The notes beneath the pieces were generated by a model. The model was not told the origin of the DNA. It saw only the letters and a program-made list of their open reading frames with translations, and did no database searches. Of a stretch of 64,000 bases of DNA, positions 22,749 through 34,842 are shown one piece after another. Where the stretch lies: assembly GCA_018894105.1 (NCBI GenBank), contig CM032118.1, forward strand, positions 32,654,690-32,718,689, in the 5' to 3' direction. Within the stretch, counting starts at the first letter, position 1, and each line of letters opens with the position of its first letter. This DNA is from Jacaranda mimosifolia (lineage: Eukaryota; Streptophyta; Magnoliopsida; Lamiales; Bignoniaceae). The translations under genes were made by a program, and so were the position numbers.

Positions 22749-25020
22749 GATGATAAGTTATAATTTCTTATAATAATATTATATTGTTACTAGGAATTGA
22801 GTCATTGAGACTTTAGGAATCGATAAAAAGGCTCTAGAATTTTAATAGGATTATCCTAGCTTTAGAAGAAAATAATGAGAGGCCTAATAGAACTAAATTA
22901 CTCCCTTTAGTTATATACAAGGATATAAGTCTTACACTCTAAAACCCTAGCCACACATTCAGATTTCCAAAAAAAAAGAAAAAGAAAAAGAGAAAAGGAA
23001 AGAAGATAGAAAAAGAGAAGAAGAAAGGGAGAAGGAAAAAGTGAGAAGAAAAGCCTCCTTAATTGATCGGAGTCTCCTCGTGTCCATCTACCTCCATTGA
23101 TATATTCTCGTTCTATACCTCCAAATTCCGGCTGCTTAATTCTTGAACATCTAACTTTAAATCAAATATATCCAGGTAATCAAGATTCTTTTCTGTATTT
23201 TTTTCATCTGGACCTGCTTTAAACTTTCATTTAATTCATTTGATGTTGAAACACATTCTTCACCTTTCCATAGAATTGCTTTACGTTTTTGGGCAGAAAC
23301 TATAGAGTTTTGCTATTTGGGTTTCCGGTGAAAATTGTATGTGTTATGTATATATGTATATATATATATATATATGAAGAACATAGAACCAAGAAAGAAG
23401 ACAAAATTCAAGTAAAGTGTATATGCCATAGTAGGTGTGATTCTTGTGGCCTATAGCACTAGTGAGGAATTGATTTTGGTAATAATAGTGATCCTTGTCT
23501 TCCATAGAATTGTGTAAGCGAATCAATTTCTTCATCTTCCAGTAATAAGCCGCAATTGTTGACTGGAAAGTTAATTTTGACTATGGAAAGGCCAATTTTT
23601 AATTGCATGATTGTGTACGGAATGGGTATATATATGGAAGGCAGAATATATATATGTAATTAATAGAAAATTTAAGATTTAATTACTATTGAAATCTAGA
23701 ATTTATTTAGGATAATTTCTTACTTATATTTTGGAATTTTGAATGGAATTTAAATACGAAATACATATAGTAAAATTATTTAGTATCAATTAGAATTGTT
23801 GGGTTTTAAGGTGCTACAAGCTTATGGTATCCATAAGGCTAGCCCTAAGTAAATTTTGTCTGGTTAGTCAGTTAAATTGGTGATTGATGCGTTTATTAAA
23901 AGAATTTGGGTGACTCAACATATGATTCGATTGCTTTAGAGATAAGTGATTGACTTCTAGGATTGATCCCAAAGGTGAGTACCTAAACCTATAACTATTA
24001 TATGATATTACTTTTCAAAATCAGAAAGATATATGTTTAGTAACGCATAGTATGAAACTCCTTTTCAATATACACTGTACTATATATGTATCCCATTGCG
24101 CACAAAAAGAAATATTTTCTTGTTTTATTTCTAGATAAAAAAAACATATGCTTTTATGACTTTTTTTTATGTTTCTAGACTAGCAAATTAAACTCGGTGA
24201 TCAACTGATTACTGTAATTACTGTTACTGTTACTGTTACTATTAGTTGGATCTAACTAGGTCTAGGGGTGCAAGGGACTTCACCGGGCAGCAACGGGCTT
24301 GCTGGTTGAACCCTAAGCTCCCATGGCCTAACCACCCAGTGCACAACAAAATTCATTTGTGGCTAAGGTAGGTCATAGGAATTCCCGAGGATGCTCGAGC
24401 ATTGTTTTGGTAAGATCGCACCTGCCCGGAGCGATAAGGGACTGTTATGGCAAGAGTCATAAGGTTGAATGGCTACAACAAACACCGTTTGATCATCACA
24501 TTTAAGTTGTTAGTCTAGGAAACTATTTATCAAATTCTTGATTTGTTACTGCTTGGCTGTTTAATAATTTCTACTCATGTTTTTCTCAAATATTTTCACT
24601 GTACAAATCATGTTAAATTCATGAACTCATATTGCACACACTTGGCACTCATTGAGTCTTTTGCTCATACTCTTTTCTTTTTTTTTTTTTAACTTCCTTC
24701 TAGTAGATTTAGATCCTAGCCCTAGTGGGGAGGTGGATCCTGTGTACAATGAGTATCAAGATTGAAGTTGTAGTTTAGATTTTTGCAGTAGACTGCTATA
24801 TTTCTCCTAAGCTATTTATTTCTATTTTATTTATTATGGATTCTATTTATTTTAGTTGAGGTTAGGTAATGGTACATTGAGTTTTTGCATTATAAGACTA
24901 GTATTGGATTTGTTTGAGTTCTTGTCTAACTTTAAGATTATGGATTGTTAATATCAAATTTTTGGGATTAAGTTTCACACCTCGAGATTATATTTTATGG
25001 TTTGATTTTGGGGCATGACA
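22497..25020 (+). repeat. 5' LTR of the Tekay-like element
   Basis: 2524 bp, aligned along its length with 31294-33774. It contains an ATG-type trinucleotide repeat at 22705-22755, an A/G-rich tract near 22970-23040, and a GC-richer block near 24380-24460 that is strongly conserved between the two LTRs. Confidence 0.92.
22705..22755. repeat. (ATG)n microsatellite in the 5' LTR
   Basis: About 17 units of ATG with one GGT interruption. The same site in the 3' LTR (31492-31524) holds AAT units instead. Confidence 0.93.
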
Positions 25021-25023
25021 AAA

Positions 25024-25040
25024 TGGTATCAGAGCCTAGG
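25024..25040 (+). promoter_or_regulatory. Primer-binding site of the Tekay-like element (initiator-Met tRNA)
   Basis: TGGTATCAGAGCCTAGG three bases after the 5' LTR is the usual plant initiator-Met tRNA primer site that starts minus-strand DNA synthesis. Confidence 0.88.
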
Positions 25041-26134
25041 TTTTGAACTTTGGCTATGTTGGGATAAGATCCTCGAACTATAGAATTTGCGCTTAGAACC
25101 CTTAAGAATTGATGTATTCTTGTTCTTATTTTCTTGTTTTCTTTTTAATTCTTTATTGATCTTGGTTCTTTTGGTTTTGAAGGATCAGATGTTAAGTTAG
25201 ATCCCACATAAGTCAATTCACCATTTAGATGTTGCACCCCAAGTGATTAAGGTTAGAGAAATGGAGCAATATAACCCTAGATGCAGGCAATCCATCTCTA
25301 AAGGACTACCCAAACTTAATTTTCAGTTAGCTTGAGGATAATAGGGACCACCATAAAAGAGAACACATTTGCTATAAGGATAGATGTGTAGAGTTAGAAA
25401 AACAGCTAGAAGTCTGCTGACAGAAGTTGGATTGCCGAAATAATGAGATACAGGAGCAACGTCGTCAAGATCAGAATGCATTTAGGATAGCCATGAGAGG
25501 CCTTGAGGAAACCCAACATTTGTTAGCTCATTTTATCAATGAACCAGAAGAAGACGAACCAACCAAGGAGAGCCCAGTAAGGAAAATGAAGAAGACCCTG
25601 AGGAAGATCTAGAAAAAGTAAGCTTAAATAAGGATATCAAAGAAATAGATCAAAGTGAAGGAAATGATAAAGATTAGAGCAGGAATATTATTATTAGAGT
25701 TTGATAGGACCTTTAGTTTTAAATTTTCACTTGCACAATTTCAGTAGATTAGATTGCCTATTTAGTAGTTGTTAGGAATAAAACGAACTTCTAGTTGTTA
25801 TTAGATATTTTGGTTTATACAAAGGATGATTGCGTGTGAAACTTTAGTAGAGTTATAAAAATTTTCTTTTATTCCATCTTTATTACGAGAACCTCTAGCG
25901 TCTTTGATTTATTTGAAGGAAATATATATAATATACTATTAGAAAAGAACAATAATAGTAATAACTAAATTGAAGGTTAATCAAATCAATTTAGTACTTG
26001 ATAAATAAAAGATGTATATTTTTCATGTTAAGTATTCATGATATGTGATAAATATTTTCGCTTTACCCTATTTCACACTCCATTTCATATTTCAACTAAG
26101 TATAGGCTACTGATAGTAATCACTTTATTTTAGA
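25041..26134 (+). other. Leader between primer site and gag of the Tekay-like element
   Basis: Over 1 kb without a recognisable domain. A 61-codon charged open stretch at 25427-25612 (rich in Glu, Gln and Arg) might be gag-derived or chance; I do not call it a gene. Confidence 0.5.
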
Positions 26135-27175
26135 ATGGATCCCAACCGTGGAGTTCATCAAGAAAGACGCCCAACTAACGCTTCATGAAGTCGATCAAGG
26201 GAGGAACAAGAAACCTCGATACACCTTCCTGCCAATCCTCAAGCTCCACCCTAAACACCACAGACAGACGATGATCCCTTAAGTCAAATGGTAGCAGCGA
26301 TACAATAATTCACACAAGCCCTTCGAAACCATCAACAACCTGGAGGACCACAACCTCCTGATATAGCACTAGATCAATTCCTACTATTTCGACCACAACA
26401 TTTCAGTGGGGAAGCTGATGATTGGAAAGCCGAACTTTAGATATAGAGTATTGGAAACATTTATAGTCTACTGGACTATAGTGATGAAAAGAAGGTCAAT
26501 TTGACTGTATTCCTTTTGGAGGGTCCAACACGCCATAGGTGGAACTCAGTAGAGGCAAGAAGAAGACAACAACAAACTGCTAGAACATGGGAAAACTTTC
26601 TTAAAGAGTTTGACAACAAGTACATCTCGAATTTAGTTCGCGAACAAAGGGAAAATGAGTTCAACCAACTGCAGCAAAGAAGCCTCATAATTGGGTAATA
26701 CGAGGCTGAGCATACATGACTAATCAAGTATGTGCCGTGCATGTTGGAAGATTAACCAAGACTAGTTAGGAAGTTTTTGAAGTAGCTTCGCCATAACATA
26801 CAAAGGGCACTTCTTCCATGGATATACCCAACTACATGATCTTGGTAGAGAAAGCTTTGAAGATAGAATCAGGACTAGCTGAGTTGGAGGCCATGAACAA
26901 AGTTCAAAAGAAGTCTCGTCCAACTAAGATCAACTGGAAAGGAAAAAGGGCCCAAGGGCAAGGAGTGAAACTACCACGACAACAGTTTAACAACCCCACT
27001 CATAAACTGATCGGAACTTTTGGATTAGTCAATATTAGGAAAAGGGACACAATATGCAACTACTGTGGATACTCAGGACATGACGAATCTTAGAGTTGGA
27101 GGAAGGCGGGCCGTTGTTTAGCTTGTGGTAGTGATCAACACCGCCTCTGCGATTGTCCAAGGAAGAGGCAACAAT
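26135..27175 (+). pseudogene. gag of the Tekay-like element, broken
   Basis: Gag would form the particle that packages the RNA. The ATG at 26135 follows an AATAG-type context and opens a frame (MDPNRG) broken early by stops. A Gln/Pro-rich region leads to the conserved gag core around 26380-26700: PQHFSGEADDWKAE, VFLLEGPTRHRWNSV, WENFLKEFDNKYI and REQRENEFNQL. Two zinc knuckles follow. The first is damaged (CNYCGYSGHDES then a stop). The second, CLACGSDQHRLCDC at about 27118-27160, keeps the C-x2-C-x4-H-x4-C spacing. Several stops and frame changes occur throughout. Confidence 0.85.
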
Positions 27176-27289
27176 AGATGAATCAGAGTTTGTCTGTGAA
27201 AACTCAACGTAGTCTAGGAAACTCAGATAATTAATGCCAAACAAAAAGTTCCAGCTACAGTATATACACGAGAGTGTGATGAAGTCCTA

Positions 27290-30200
27290 AATCCAACTAT
27301 TGTGGTAGAAGGTACAATTCTCATATCCCAACATTCTGGAAAAGCTCTATTTGACCCTAGTGCAACTTACTCCTTAATTTCTATGCATTTTATGAAATCC
27401 ATGAACTTTCATATGGAGGATTTATCATATGACTTAGAAATGAATGTTCCTATGGGTTCTAGTATGTTGATGAATAGATTTTTTAAGGCTTGTGATGATA
27501 TATATAGGTGGTAGGGATTACCTTGCAGACTTAGTCTTACTACCTATAGAAGGTTATGATGTTATTTTAGGGATAGATTGATTGTCTAAATACCACGCCC
27601 ATCTTGATTATCGTTCTAAGGTGGGTAGTTTGTGTAAGCCCAAAAAAGCAATAATAGAGCTAACTGGAGAATGAAAGGCAACTAGGATAACTTTGATCTC
27701 AGCAACTCAGGCTAGAAAAGCACTAAGAAAGGGTGAGATAGGATACTTAGCTTCCTTGATCAACAGACCAAAGGACAAGGTTAAGATTGAGGAAGTCCCA
27801 ATAGTTGCGAATTTTTTTGATGTGTTCCCTCAAGAGTTAACGTCGTTCCCCCCCTGAGCGTGAAGTGGAATTTTCTATTGAGGTGCTTCCAGAGACAAAT
27901 TCAATTTCTATGGCACCATATAGGATGGCACCAGTGGAACTTAAGGAACTTAAAGTGCAGTTACATAGGGATGGTAACGGGGCGGGTTTGACAGGACCCG
28001 AAACCCGCCCCGCCTACTTCTATTTGGACCCAGGACACACCCCTCCCCGCTTTAGACTCCTAACCCGACAGGTCTAACCAGCCAAACCCGTTTCTCTTTT
28101 CCTTTTTTTTTTTACTTTTTTTATTAAAATATATAATTTTACAACTCATATGTTTTTAAAATTGATTAAGATAAACATACACAAAGAATATATATACATG
28201 TATAGAAAATTAGAATCTAATATATAATATGTTTATAACACTATTTTTCAAAGTTTAAAATAAAATATCCATATTAATTGATTTTAGTATATTTTTCATC
28301 ATTTCTATGATAATTGAATGAGTACAAATTATTATTTATATGATGAAATATATATATGCTATTATAATCCTAATTTTTTATATTTTATGTATATATACTA
28401 TATATAATATATTTATAATATATTATATATTAATTATCCGAGGTGAGTTTACTTAAACCCGTAACCTACCCCGGACCCGTAACCCACCCCATAACCCATT
28501 TATTTGACTCCTAACGCGCCCCTAATGGGGCGGGGACCCGGTCTACCTAGACCTATTGCCATGCCTACAATTACAAGAACTACTTGAAAGTGGGTTCATT
28601 CAACCAAGTTTATCCCCTTGGGGAGCACCAGTGTTCTTTGTAAAGAAAAATGATAGGACTTTAAGGATGTGCGTAGACTATCAAGACTTGAACAATGCCA
28701 CAATTAAGAATGAGTATCCTTTGTCGAGAATTGAGGAACTTTTTGATCAATTACAAGGATCCCGAGTTTATTCTAAAATGAATCTTAGATAGGGATATTA
28801 CCAGCTAAAAATTAGAGAGAGGACATACCTAAGACAAAACAAAACACTAGATAGCGTCATTTTGAGTTTGTGGTGATGCTGTTTGGGTTGACTAATGCCT
28901 CTGCAGCATTTATAGATTTGATGCACCATGTGTTTAGATCATATTTAGACCAATTTGTGGTTGTCTTTATTGATGATATTTTCCTCTATTCATAGAGTGA
29001 AAAAGAACACAAAGAACACTTGAGGATAGTATTGCAAAAACTTTGGGAACATAAACTTTATGCTAAGTTCAGTAAGTGTGAGTTTTGGCTGGATGCTGTA
29101 GCCTTTTTGGGACATGTTATTTCTGGAGATGGAATTATGGTTGATCTATCTAAGATTGAAGTAGTGCTAGAATGGAAAAAGGCCAAAGATAGTGACTGAG
29201 GTAAAAAGTTGCTTGGGTTTGGCAGGCTAATATAAAAGGTTTGTTCAGGATTTTTCAAAAATAGCTGCCCCATTATTTGGTCTGACTCAGAAAAAAGACC
29301 CCATTTAAGTGGACTGATAAGTGTGAGCTCAATTTTCAAGAATTTAAGAAAGGTTAACCTCGACACCTAAAGGTACTAAGGATTCTGTAGTAAATACTGA
29401 TGCTTCTAAAGAAGGCTTGGGATATGTCATGATGCAAAATGGTAAAGTAATGCCTTAAGAAAGTAGAAACAAATGAGCTGAACTACCCTACTCATGCTTA
29501 GAGTTAGGGTTAACTGTATTTGCCTTCGGAAAGTCGAGATATTACTTGTATGGAGCAAACTTTATAGTATACACCGACCACAAGAGTTTGAAGTATCTTT
29601 TCACACAAAAGGACTTAAATATGAGGCAACATCATTGGAGTTCTTAGAGGATTATGACTGTTCAATTCAATATCACCCAGGAAAAGCGAATATAGTAGCT
29701 GATATGCTCAGTTTGTAAGGCACAAATAGCTAATCTTGCTATTTTCGGTCAAGGACTAAAGCCCATGGTATTATACGCCAATATCACCTTGAGGCCAAAC
29801 ATTCATAAGAGGATTAGGGATGCACAAGGAGGGGACAAAATCTATAAAGGTTCAAGATGAACACAGTGGACACCCCTAATTCCAAGTTTGAAGTGGATTA
29901 AGAGGGGACTTTATTATATGAAAAATGGATTTGTGTACTTGTGGACGAGGAATTAAAGAGGGAAATTTTAGATGAATCTCACAAGTCAAAGTGTACGATC
30001 TATCCTAGTGATAATAAGATGTACCAAGATCTAAAGAAACACTATTGGTGGATCAACATGAAATGGGAGATTGTTGACTGCGTACGAAAGTATCTCACTT
30101 GTCAGCAAGTTAAAGCAGAGCACCAAAGACCAGCTAGGCTACTATAACCCCTAGAAGTGCCCATGTGGAAGTTAGAGTTGATCATCATGGACTTTGTCAT

Positions 30201-31283
30201 GGGATTACCTACAACCATTGAAGGTTACAATAGTATCTGGGTGATAGTTGACAGACTAACAAAATCAGCTCATATCCTGTCTGTCAAGATTACTTATACA
30301 GTTGATTCCCTAACACAAATTTATACTGATCAAATTGTTTGGCTACATAGGGTACCCATTAGTATAGTATCCGATCAAGGCCCTAAGTTTATCTCTAAAC
30401 TTTGGAAGCAAGAATAGGAGAGTTTAGAAATTAAACTATTATTTAGCACGGCCGCACGTCTATAGACAGATGGTCAGTTAGAGCGAACCATTCAGCTTTT
30501 GGAAAATATGCTCCGAGCCAGTATATTAGATTTTGGGGAAGGCTGGATTAAGCGTCTTCCATTGATGGAGTTTGCCTATAATAATAGCTATCAATCAAGT
30601 GTCCAGATGGCACTTTATGAGGCATTGTATGGAAGAAAATGCCGATTGCCATTACATTGGGAAATGGTAGGTATCACGCGCCAACTACACTTGGGCACCA
30701 AAGAGCAATTAGGCCGGAGATAATGCAAGAAGCTATTAATAAGGTTCAGTTAATCAAGCAAAGACTGAAGACAGCACAAAGTTGATAGAAGAGCTACGCA
30801 GATAATAGGAGAAGAGATTTGGAATTTACTGTCAAAGATATGGTCTTTTTAACGGTGTCACCAAGAAAAGGGTTTGCGAAGATCGGCAAAGAAGGAAAGT
30901 TGAGCCCTCGGTATGTTAGCCCTTTTGAGATAGTAGAGAAAATCAAAGCAGTAGCCTATTAAATTCTTTTACCACCTAACCTTACTTGGATTCATAATAT
31001 CTTCCACGTTTCACAACTAAAGAAGTATCACCTATACCCTTCACATATTATTAAGCATGAGGATTTGCAGTTTCAGAAGGATTTGATGTACGAAGAGAGA
31101 CTAGTTCAAATTTTAGATCGAAAAATTCAGAAGCTGCGCACTAGAGAGATCCCACTAGTAAAGATTATATGGAGGAACCATAACGTATAGGAAGCAACGT
31201 GGGAAAACGAGAAGGAAATGTGAAAATACCATCCGAAACTTTTCGCTAACTCAGGTTATAATTTGGGGACCAAATTCTTTTAA
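27290..31283 (+). pseudogene. pol of the Tekay-like element with chromodomain, broken and interrupted
   Basis: Protease: ALFDPSATYSLIS, Asp at 27352 kept but the usual Ser-Gly altered. RT starts near 27810 (NFFDVFPQEL), is cut by the hAT element at 27966-28567, and resumes with [33 protein letters not shown] and the active-site FIDDIFLYS near 28964. RNase H: TDASKEGLGYVM (about 29398), YTDHKSLKYLF. Integrase: finger partly lost (IYPSDNKM and YLTCQQVK have replaced a His and a Cys), then MDF (30188), VSDQGPK (30367) and QLERTIQ, so the D-D-E set is readable. The tail has ILDRKIQKLRTREIPLVKI and EATWENEKE, a chromodomain that in this lineage directs integration into heterochromatin. About a dozen stops are present. 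Confidence 0.88.
27966..28567. mobile_element. hAT-type non-autonomous element with GC-rich arms
   Basis: The left end is TAGGGATGGTAA and the reverse complement of the right end is TAGGCATGGCAA, 10 of 12 identical. The flanks are CAGTTACA (27958-27965) and CAATTACA (28568-28575), an 8 bp duplication with one mismatch, as hAT elements make. Removing the insert and one flank joins the RT reading frame smoothly (KELKVQL before, QELLESGF after), which confirms the boundaries. At 602 bp there is no transposase. The outer 100 bp or so are rich in GGGGCGGG/CCCGCCCC words, while the middle is very AT-rich. Confidence 0.88.
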
Positions 31284-31293
31284 GGGGGTGGAA
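31278..31293 (+). promoter_or_regulatory. Polypurine tract of the Tekay-like element
   Basis: TTTTAAGGGGGTGGAA ends immediately before the TG of the 3' LTR, the expected place for the plus-strand primer. Confidence 0.85.
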
Positions 31294-31490
31294 TGTAATA
31301 CCTTAGAATTTCTTTCATATTTAATTAATTATTTTATCACATTTATATTTTTATTATTTTTTAACTATTGATTATATTAGTTAGAAGATAATACATACGT
31401 GTGTATATATATGTGGCACTTGATTTACCTCTTGATTAAATAGTGACTCACCATTTAAGGTCATATATATATATATAATTAGATATTTCA

Positions 31491-31525
<35 letters not shown>

Positions 31526-33774
31526 GTTATAATTTCTTATAATAATATTATATTATTACTAGGAATTGAATCATTGAGACTTTAGGAATCGATAAAAAGG
31601 CACTAGAATTTTAATAGGATTATCCTCGCTTTAGAAGAAAATAATGAGAGACCTAAGCGAACTAAATTACTCCCTTTAGTTATATACAAGGATATAAGTC
31701 TTACACTCTAAAACCCTAGCCACACATTCAGATTTCAAAAAAAAAAGAAAAAGAAAAGAAATGAGAGAGAGAACGACAAAGGAAGAAGGAAAAAGTGAGA
31801 AGAAAAGCCTCCTTAATTGATCGGAGTCTCCTTGTGATTGTCTGCCTCCATTGATATATTTTCATTTTATACCTTCAAATTCCAGCTGCTTAACTCTTGA
31901 ACATCTAACTTTAAATCAGATATATCCAGGTAATCAAGATTCTTTTATGTATTTTTTCATCTGGGCCTGCTTTAAAATTTAATTAATTCATTTGATGTTG
32001 AAACACATTCTTCACCTTTCTATGGAATTGCTTTATGTTATTGGGCAGAAACTATAGATTTTTGCTATCAGGCTTTCTAGTGAAAATTATATGTTTGATG
32101 TGTGTATATATATATATGTATATATGAAGAACATAGAACCGAGAAAAAAGAGAAAATGCAAGCAAAGTGTATATGCTGTAGTATGATGTGATTCTTGTGG
32201 CCCACAACATTAGTGAGGAATTGATTTTGGTAATAATAGTGATCCTTGTCTTCCATAGAATAGTATAAGGGATTCAATTTCTTCAACTTCCAGTAAGAAG
32301 CCGCAATTGTTGACCGAGAAGTTGATTTTGACTATGGAAAGGCCAATTTTGAATTTTATGACTGTGTAAGGAATGGGTATATATATGTAAGGCAGAATAT
32401 ATATATATATATTTAATTGGTAGGAAACTTAGGATTTAATTACTATTGAAATCTAGAATTTATTTAGGATAATTTCCTACTTTTATTTTAGAATTTTGAA
32501 TGGAATTTAAATGTGAAATACATATAGTAAAATTATTTAATATCAATTAGAATTGTTAGGTTTTAAGGTATTACAGGCTTATGGTACCCATAATGCTAGT
32601 CCTAAGTAAATTTTCCTGGTTACTTAATTAAATTGGTGACTGGTGTGCTTATTAAATGAATTTAGGTGACTTAACATTTGATTTGATTAATTTTGAGATA
32701 GGATATTGACTTCTAGGATTGATCTTGAAGGTGAGTGCCTAAATCTATAATTATTATATGATATTACTTTTCAAAATTAGAAGAATATATGTATAGTAAC
32801 GCATGCTATGAAACTTCTTTTCAATATACACTGCACCATATATGTATTCCACTACACACAAAAAGAAATATTTTCGTGTTTTATTTTTGGATAAAAGAAA
32901 ACATATGCTTTTATGACTTTTTTTTTTATGCTTCTAAACGAGCAAATTAAACTCGATGATCAACTAATTAATGTATTTACTATTACTGCTATCGTTACTG
33001 TTAGTTAGATCCAACTTGATCTGGGCGTGAGAGGGACATCATCGGGTAACAGCAAGCTTGCCAGTTGAACCCCAAGCCCCCATGGCCTAATCCCCCCAGT
33101 GCACAACAGAAGCTGTTTGTGGTTGAGGTGGGTCATAGGAATTCCCGAGGATGCTCGAGCATTGTTTTGGTAAGGTCGCACCTGCCCGAAGCGATAAGGG
33201 ACTGTTATGGTAGGAGTCATAAGGTTGAATGGCTACAGCAAACACCGTTTGATCATCACATTTAAGTTGTTAGTCTAGGAAACTATTTATCAAATTCTTG
33301 ATTTGTTACCGCTTGACTGTTTAATAATTTCCACTTATGTTTTTCTCAAATATTGTCACTGTACAAATCCTGTTAAATTTATGAAGTCATATTGCACACA
33401 CTTGGCACTTACTGAGTCTTTTACTCACACTCTTTCTTTTCTTTAACTTCCTTTTGGCAGACCTAGATCCTAGCCCTAGTGAGGGGATGGATCCTGCATA
33501 CGATGAGTATCAAGATTGAAGTTGTAGTTTAGATTTTCTTCGTAGACTACTATATTTCTCCTAATCTATTTATTTCTATTTTATTTATTATGGATTCTAT
33601 TTGTTTTAGTTGAGGTTAGGTACTGGTACTTTGAGTTTTTGCGTTATAAGACTAGCATTAGATTTGTTTAAGTTCTTGTCCAACTTGAAGAATATGGATT
33701 GTTAATATCATATTTTTGAGATTGACTTTCGCGCTTTGAGATTACACTATATGGTTTGATTTTGGGGCATGACA
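31294..33774 (+). repeat. 3' LTR of the Tekay-like element
   Basis: 2481 bp, matching 22497-25020 with many substitutions and small indels. Its trinucleotide repeat (AAT)n at 31492-31524 replaces the ATG repeat of the 5' copy. It ends GGGGCATGACA followed by a run of seven C. Confidence 0.92.
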
Positions 33775-34842
33775 CCCCCCCTTTTTTAAAACTAAACATA
33801 TTAGGACATGCAGTCTTTCCAACTAAAAGAGAAAACTGAACATGACTACATGAACTTCGTGAATATGCTTGGAGCCTTGGACAATAGATTTGGCTTTTGT
33901 TTGAAATTAGCAATTGGAAATTTTTTTTCCCAACAAACTATGTGACCTACATTGACCTTGGCAAATTCAAGCAAATATCAATAATGGTCCATTTGCAATT
34001 TGATCAAAAAGGCCAAACCTTGATAATGGCAACAACAAACTCGATGTCCTACATCAGTACGCTCTTATGTTCCTTTTGCCAATTTTCTTGCTCTCTTTTT
34101 TTGTTCCTTTTTCTTTTCTTTTTTTTTTCTCTGAACATGGTCCTACATTGCTTCAATCTTCATGGTCCCGCATCACAAGATCAATGTTCAATCTCCTTCC
34201 AAATTCTCCATTTTGCAGATGGCCGATGAATTGGGAACAAAGCTATAGCTGCCAAATTTTGGAAACTGACAATCAATTCTTTCCCTCCAGGACATTTGAA
34301 AATTTTGGAAATTCTCCTTTTAAAATGCTACTTTTTCATCAAGAAATTATGAAAAAACTCCACCTTCCACTATCATTGAGTATCTATAAGAGAATTTTCA
34401 TAGGTGCTTATTCTTCAAGAACATAGTGTTAAGTCCTCTTCAGATTAGTCAGTGTCTGTCAACAAACTTGGTCACATTGTAAATACTTGTTTCTTTGGTA
34501 AATTGGTTAAGATTTCTTGCCATTGTTCTATAAGTCCATCTTATACCAATTCGCATATCAATTGTTCGTAAAATTGTCCACAAAAAGACAATTCTATTGA
34601 CCTACTAATTCTTCTTCTTTCCATTATTTTTCTACAAGGTTTGTAGGACTATATTAGGGATTGGTGGCTTTACTCCATCATAATTATAATCTACCTCTGT
34701 CAATTTAAGTTTGTGAAAGTTAGAATATTGATGCAATTTCTTTTTCTTTGGAGTAAAACATTGTGTTGTTTTCTTCTTTTCTTCATGTTACTTCTCCATC
34801 AAATAACTTGCTTTTTTTTTTTGTCAAAATTTCAACAAAGCC
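33775..34842. other. Interior of the Tat-type element right of the Tekay insertion
   Basis: Non-coding stretch between the nested insertion and the antisense plant mobile domain gene. It includes a pyrimidine-rich tract near 34085-34130. Overlapping open stretches at 33897-34426 are Phe/Ser/Leu low-complexity readings of that tract. Confidence 0.5.

Larger units (their letters stand above)
22497..33774 (+). mobile_element. Ty3/gypsy chromovirus, Tekay/Del-like, nested in the Tat-type element
   Basis: Paired long LTRs at 22497-25020 and 31294-33774 both begin TGTAATRCCTTA and end GGGGCATGACA. The initiator-Met primer site TGGTATCAGAGCCTAGG lies at 25024-25040 and the polypurine tract TTTTAAGGGGGTGGAA at 31278-31293. 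The interior has gag, protease, RT, RNase H, integrase and a C-terminal chromodomain in that order. The flanks are CCCCT (22492-22496) and CCCCC (33775-33779), an imperfect 5 bp duplication in a C run. Chromodomain and long LTRs point to the Tekay/Del lineage. The reading frames are full of stops, and an hAT-type element interrupts the RT region. Confidence 0.9.

Noticed and set aside
22705..22755. Regular repeats as a possible CRISPR-like array
   Set aside because: It is a simple trinucleotide microsatellite without spacers. No repeat-spacer array occurs in the window.
25024..25040. Possible tRNA gene signals
   Set aside because: The match is to the 3' end of initiator tRNA only, as a primer site. 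No cloverleaf was seen here or elsewhere in the window.
27966..28060. GC-rich patch as a CpG-island promoter
   Set aside because: It is the arm of the hAT-type insertion, with a matching GC-rich arm at the other end.
27865..28077. 70-codon open stretch starting in RT and continuing into GC-rich sequence
   Set aside because: It is a chance read-through from Tekay-like RT into the hAT-type insertion. The codons after 27965 have no protein similarity.
33005..33265. Overlapping open stretches on both strands in the 3' LTR
   Set aside because: They lie in the GC-richer conserved block of the LTR. Open frames on both strands reflect base composition, and the 5' LTR copy does not keep them.
33897..34426. 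Two overlapping 110-119 codon open stretches rich in Phe, Ser and Leu
   Set aside because: They are readings of a pyrimidine-rich tract with no family motif, within the non-coding part of the Tat-type element.
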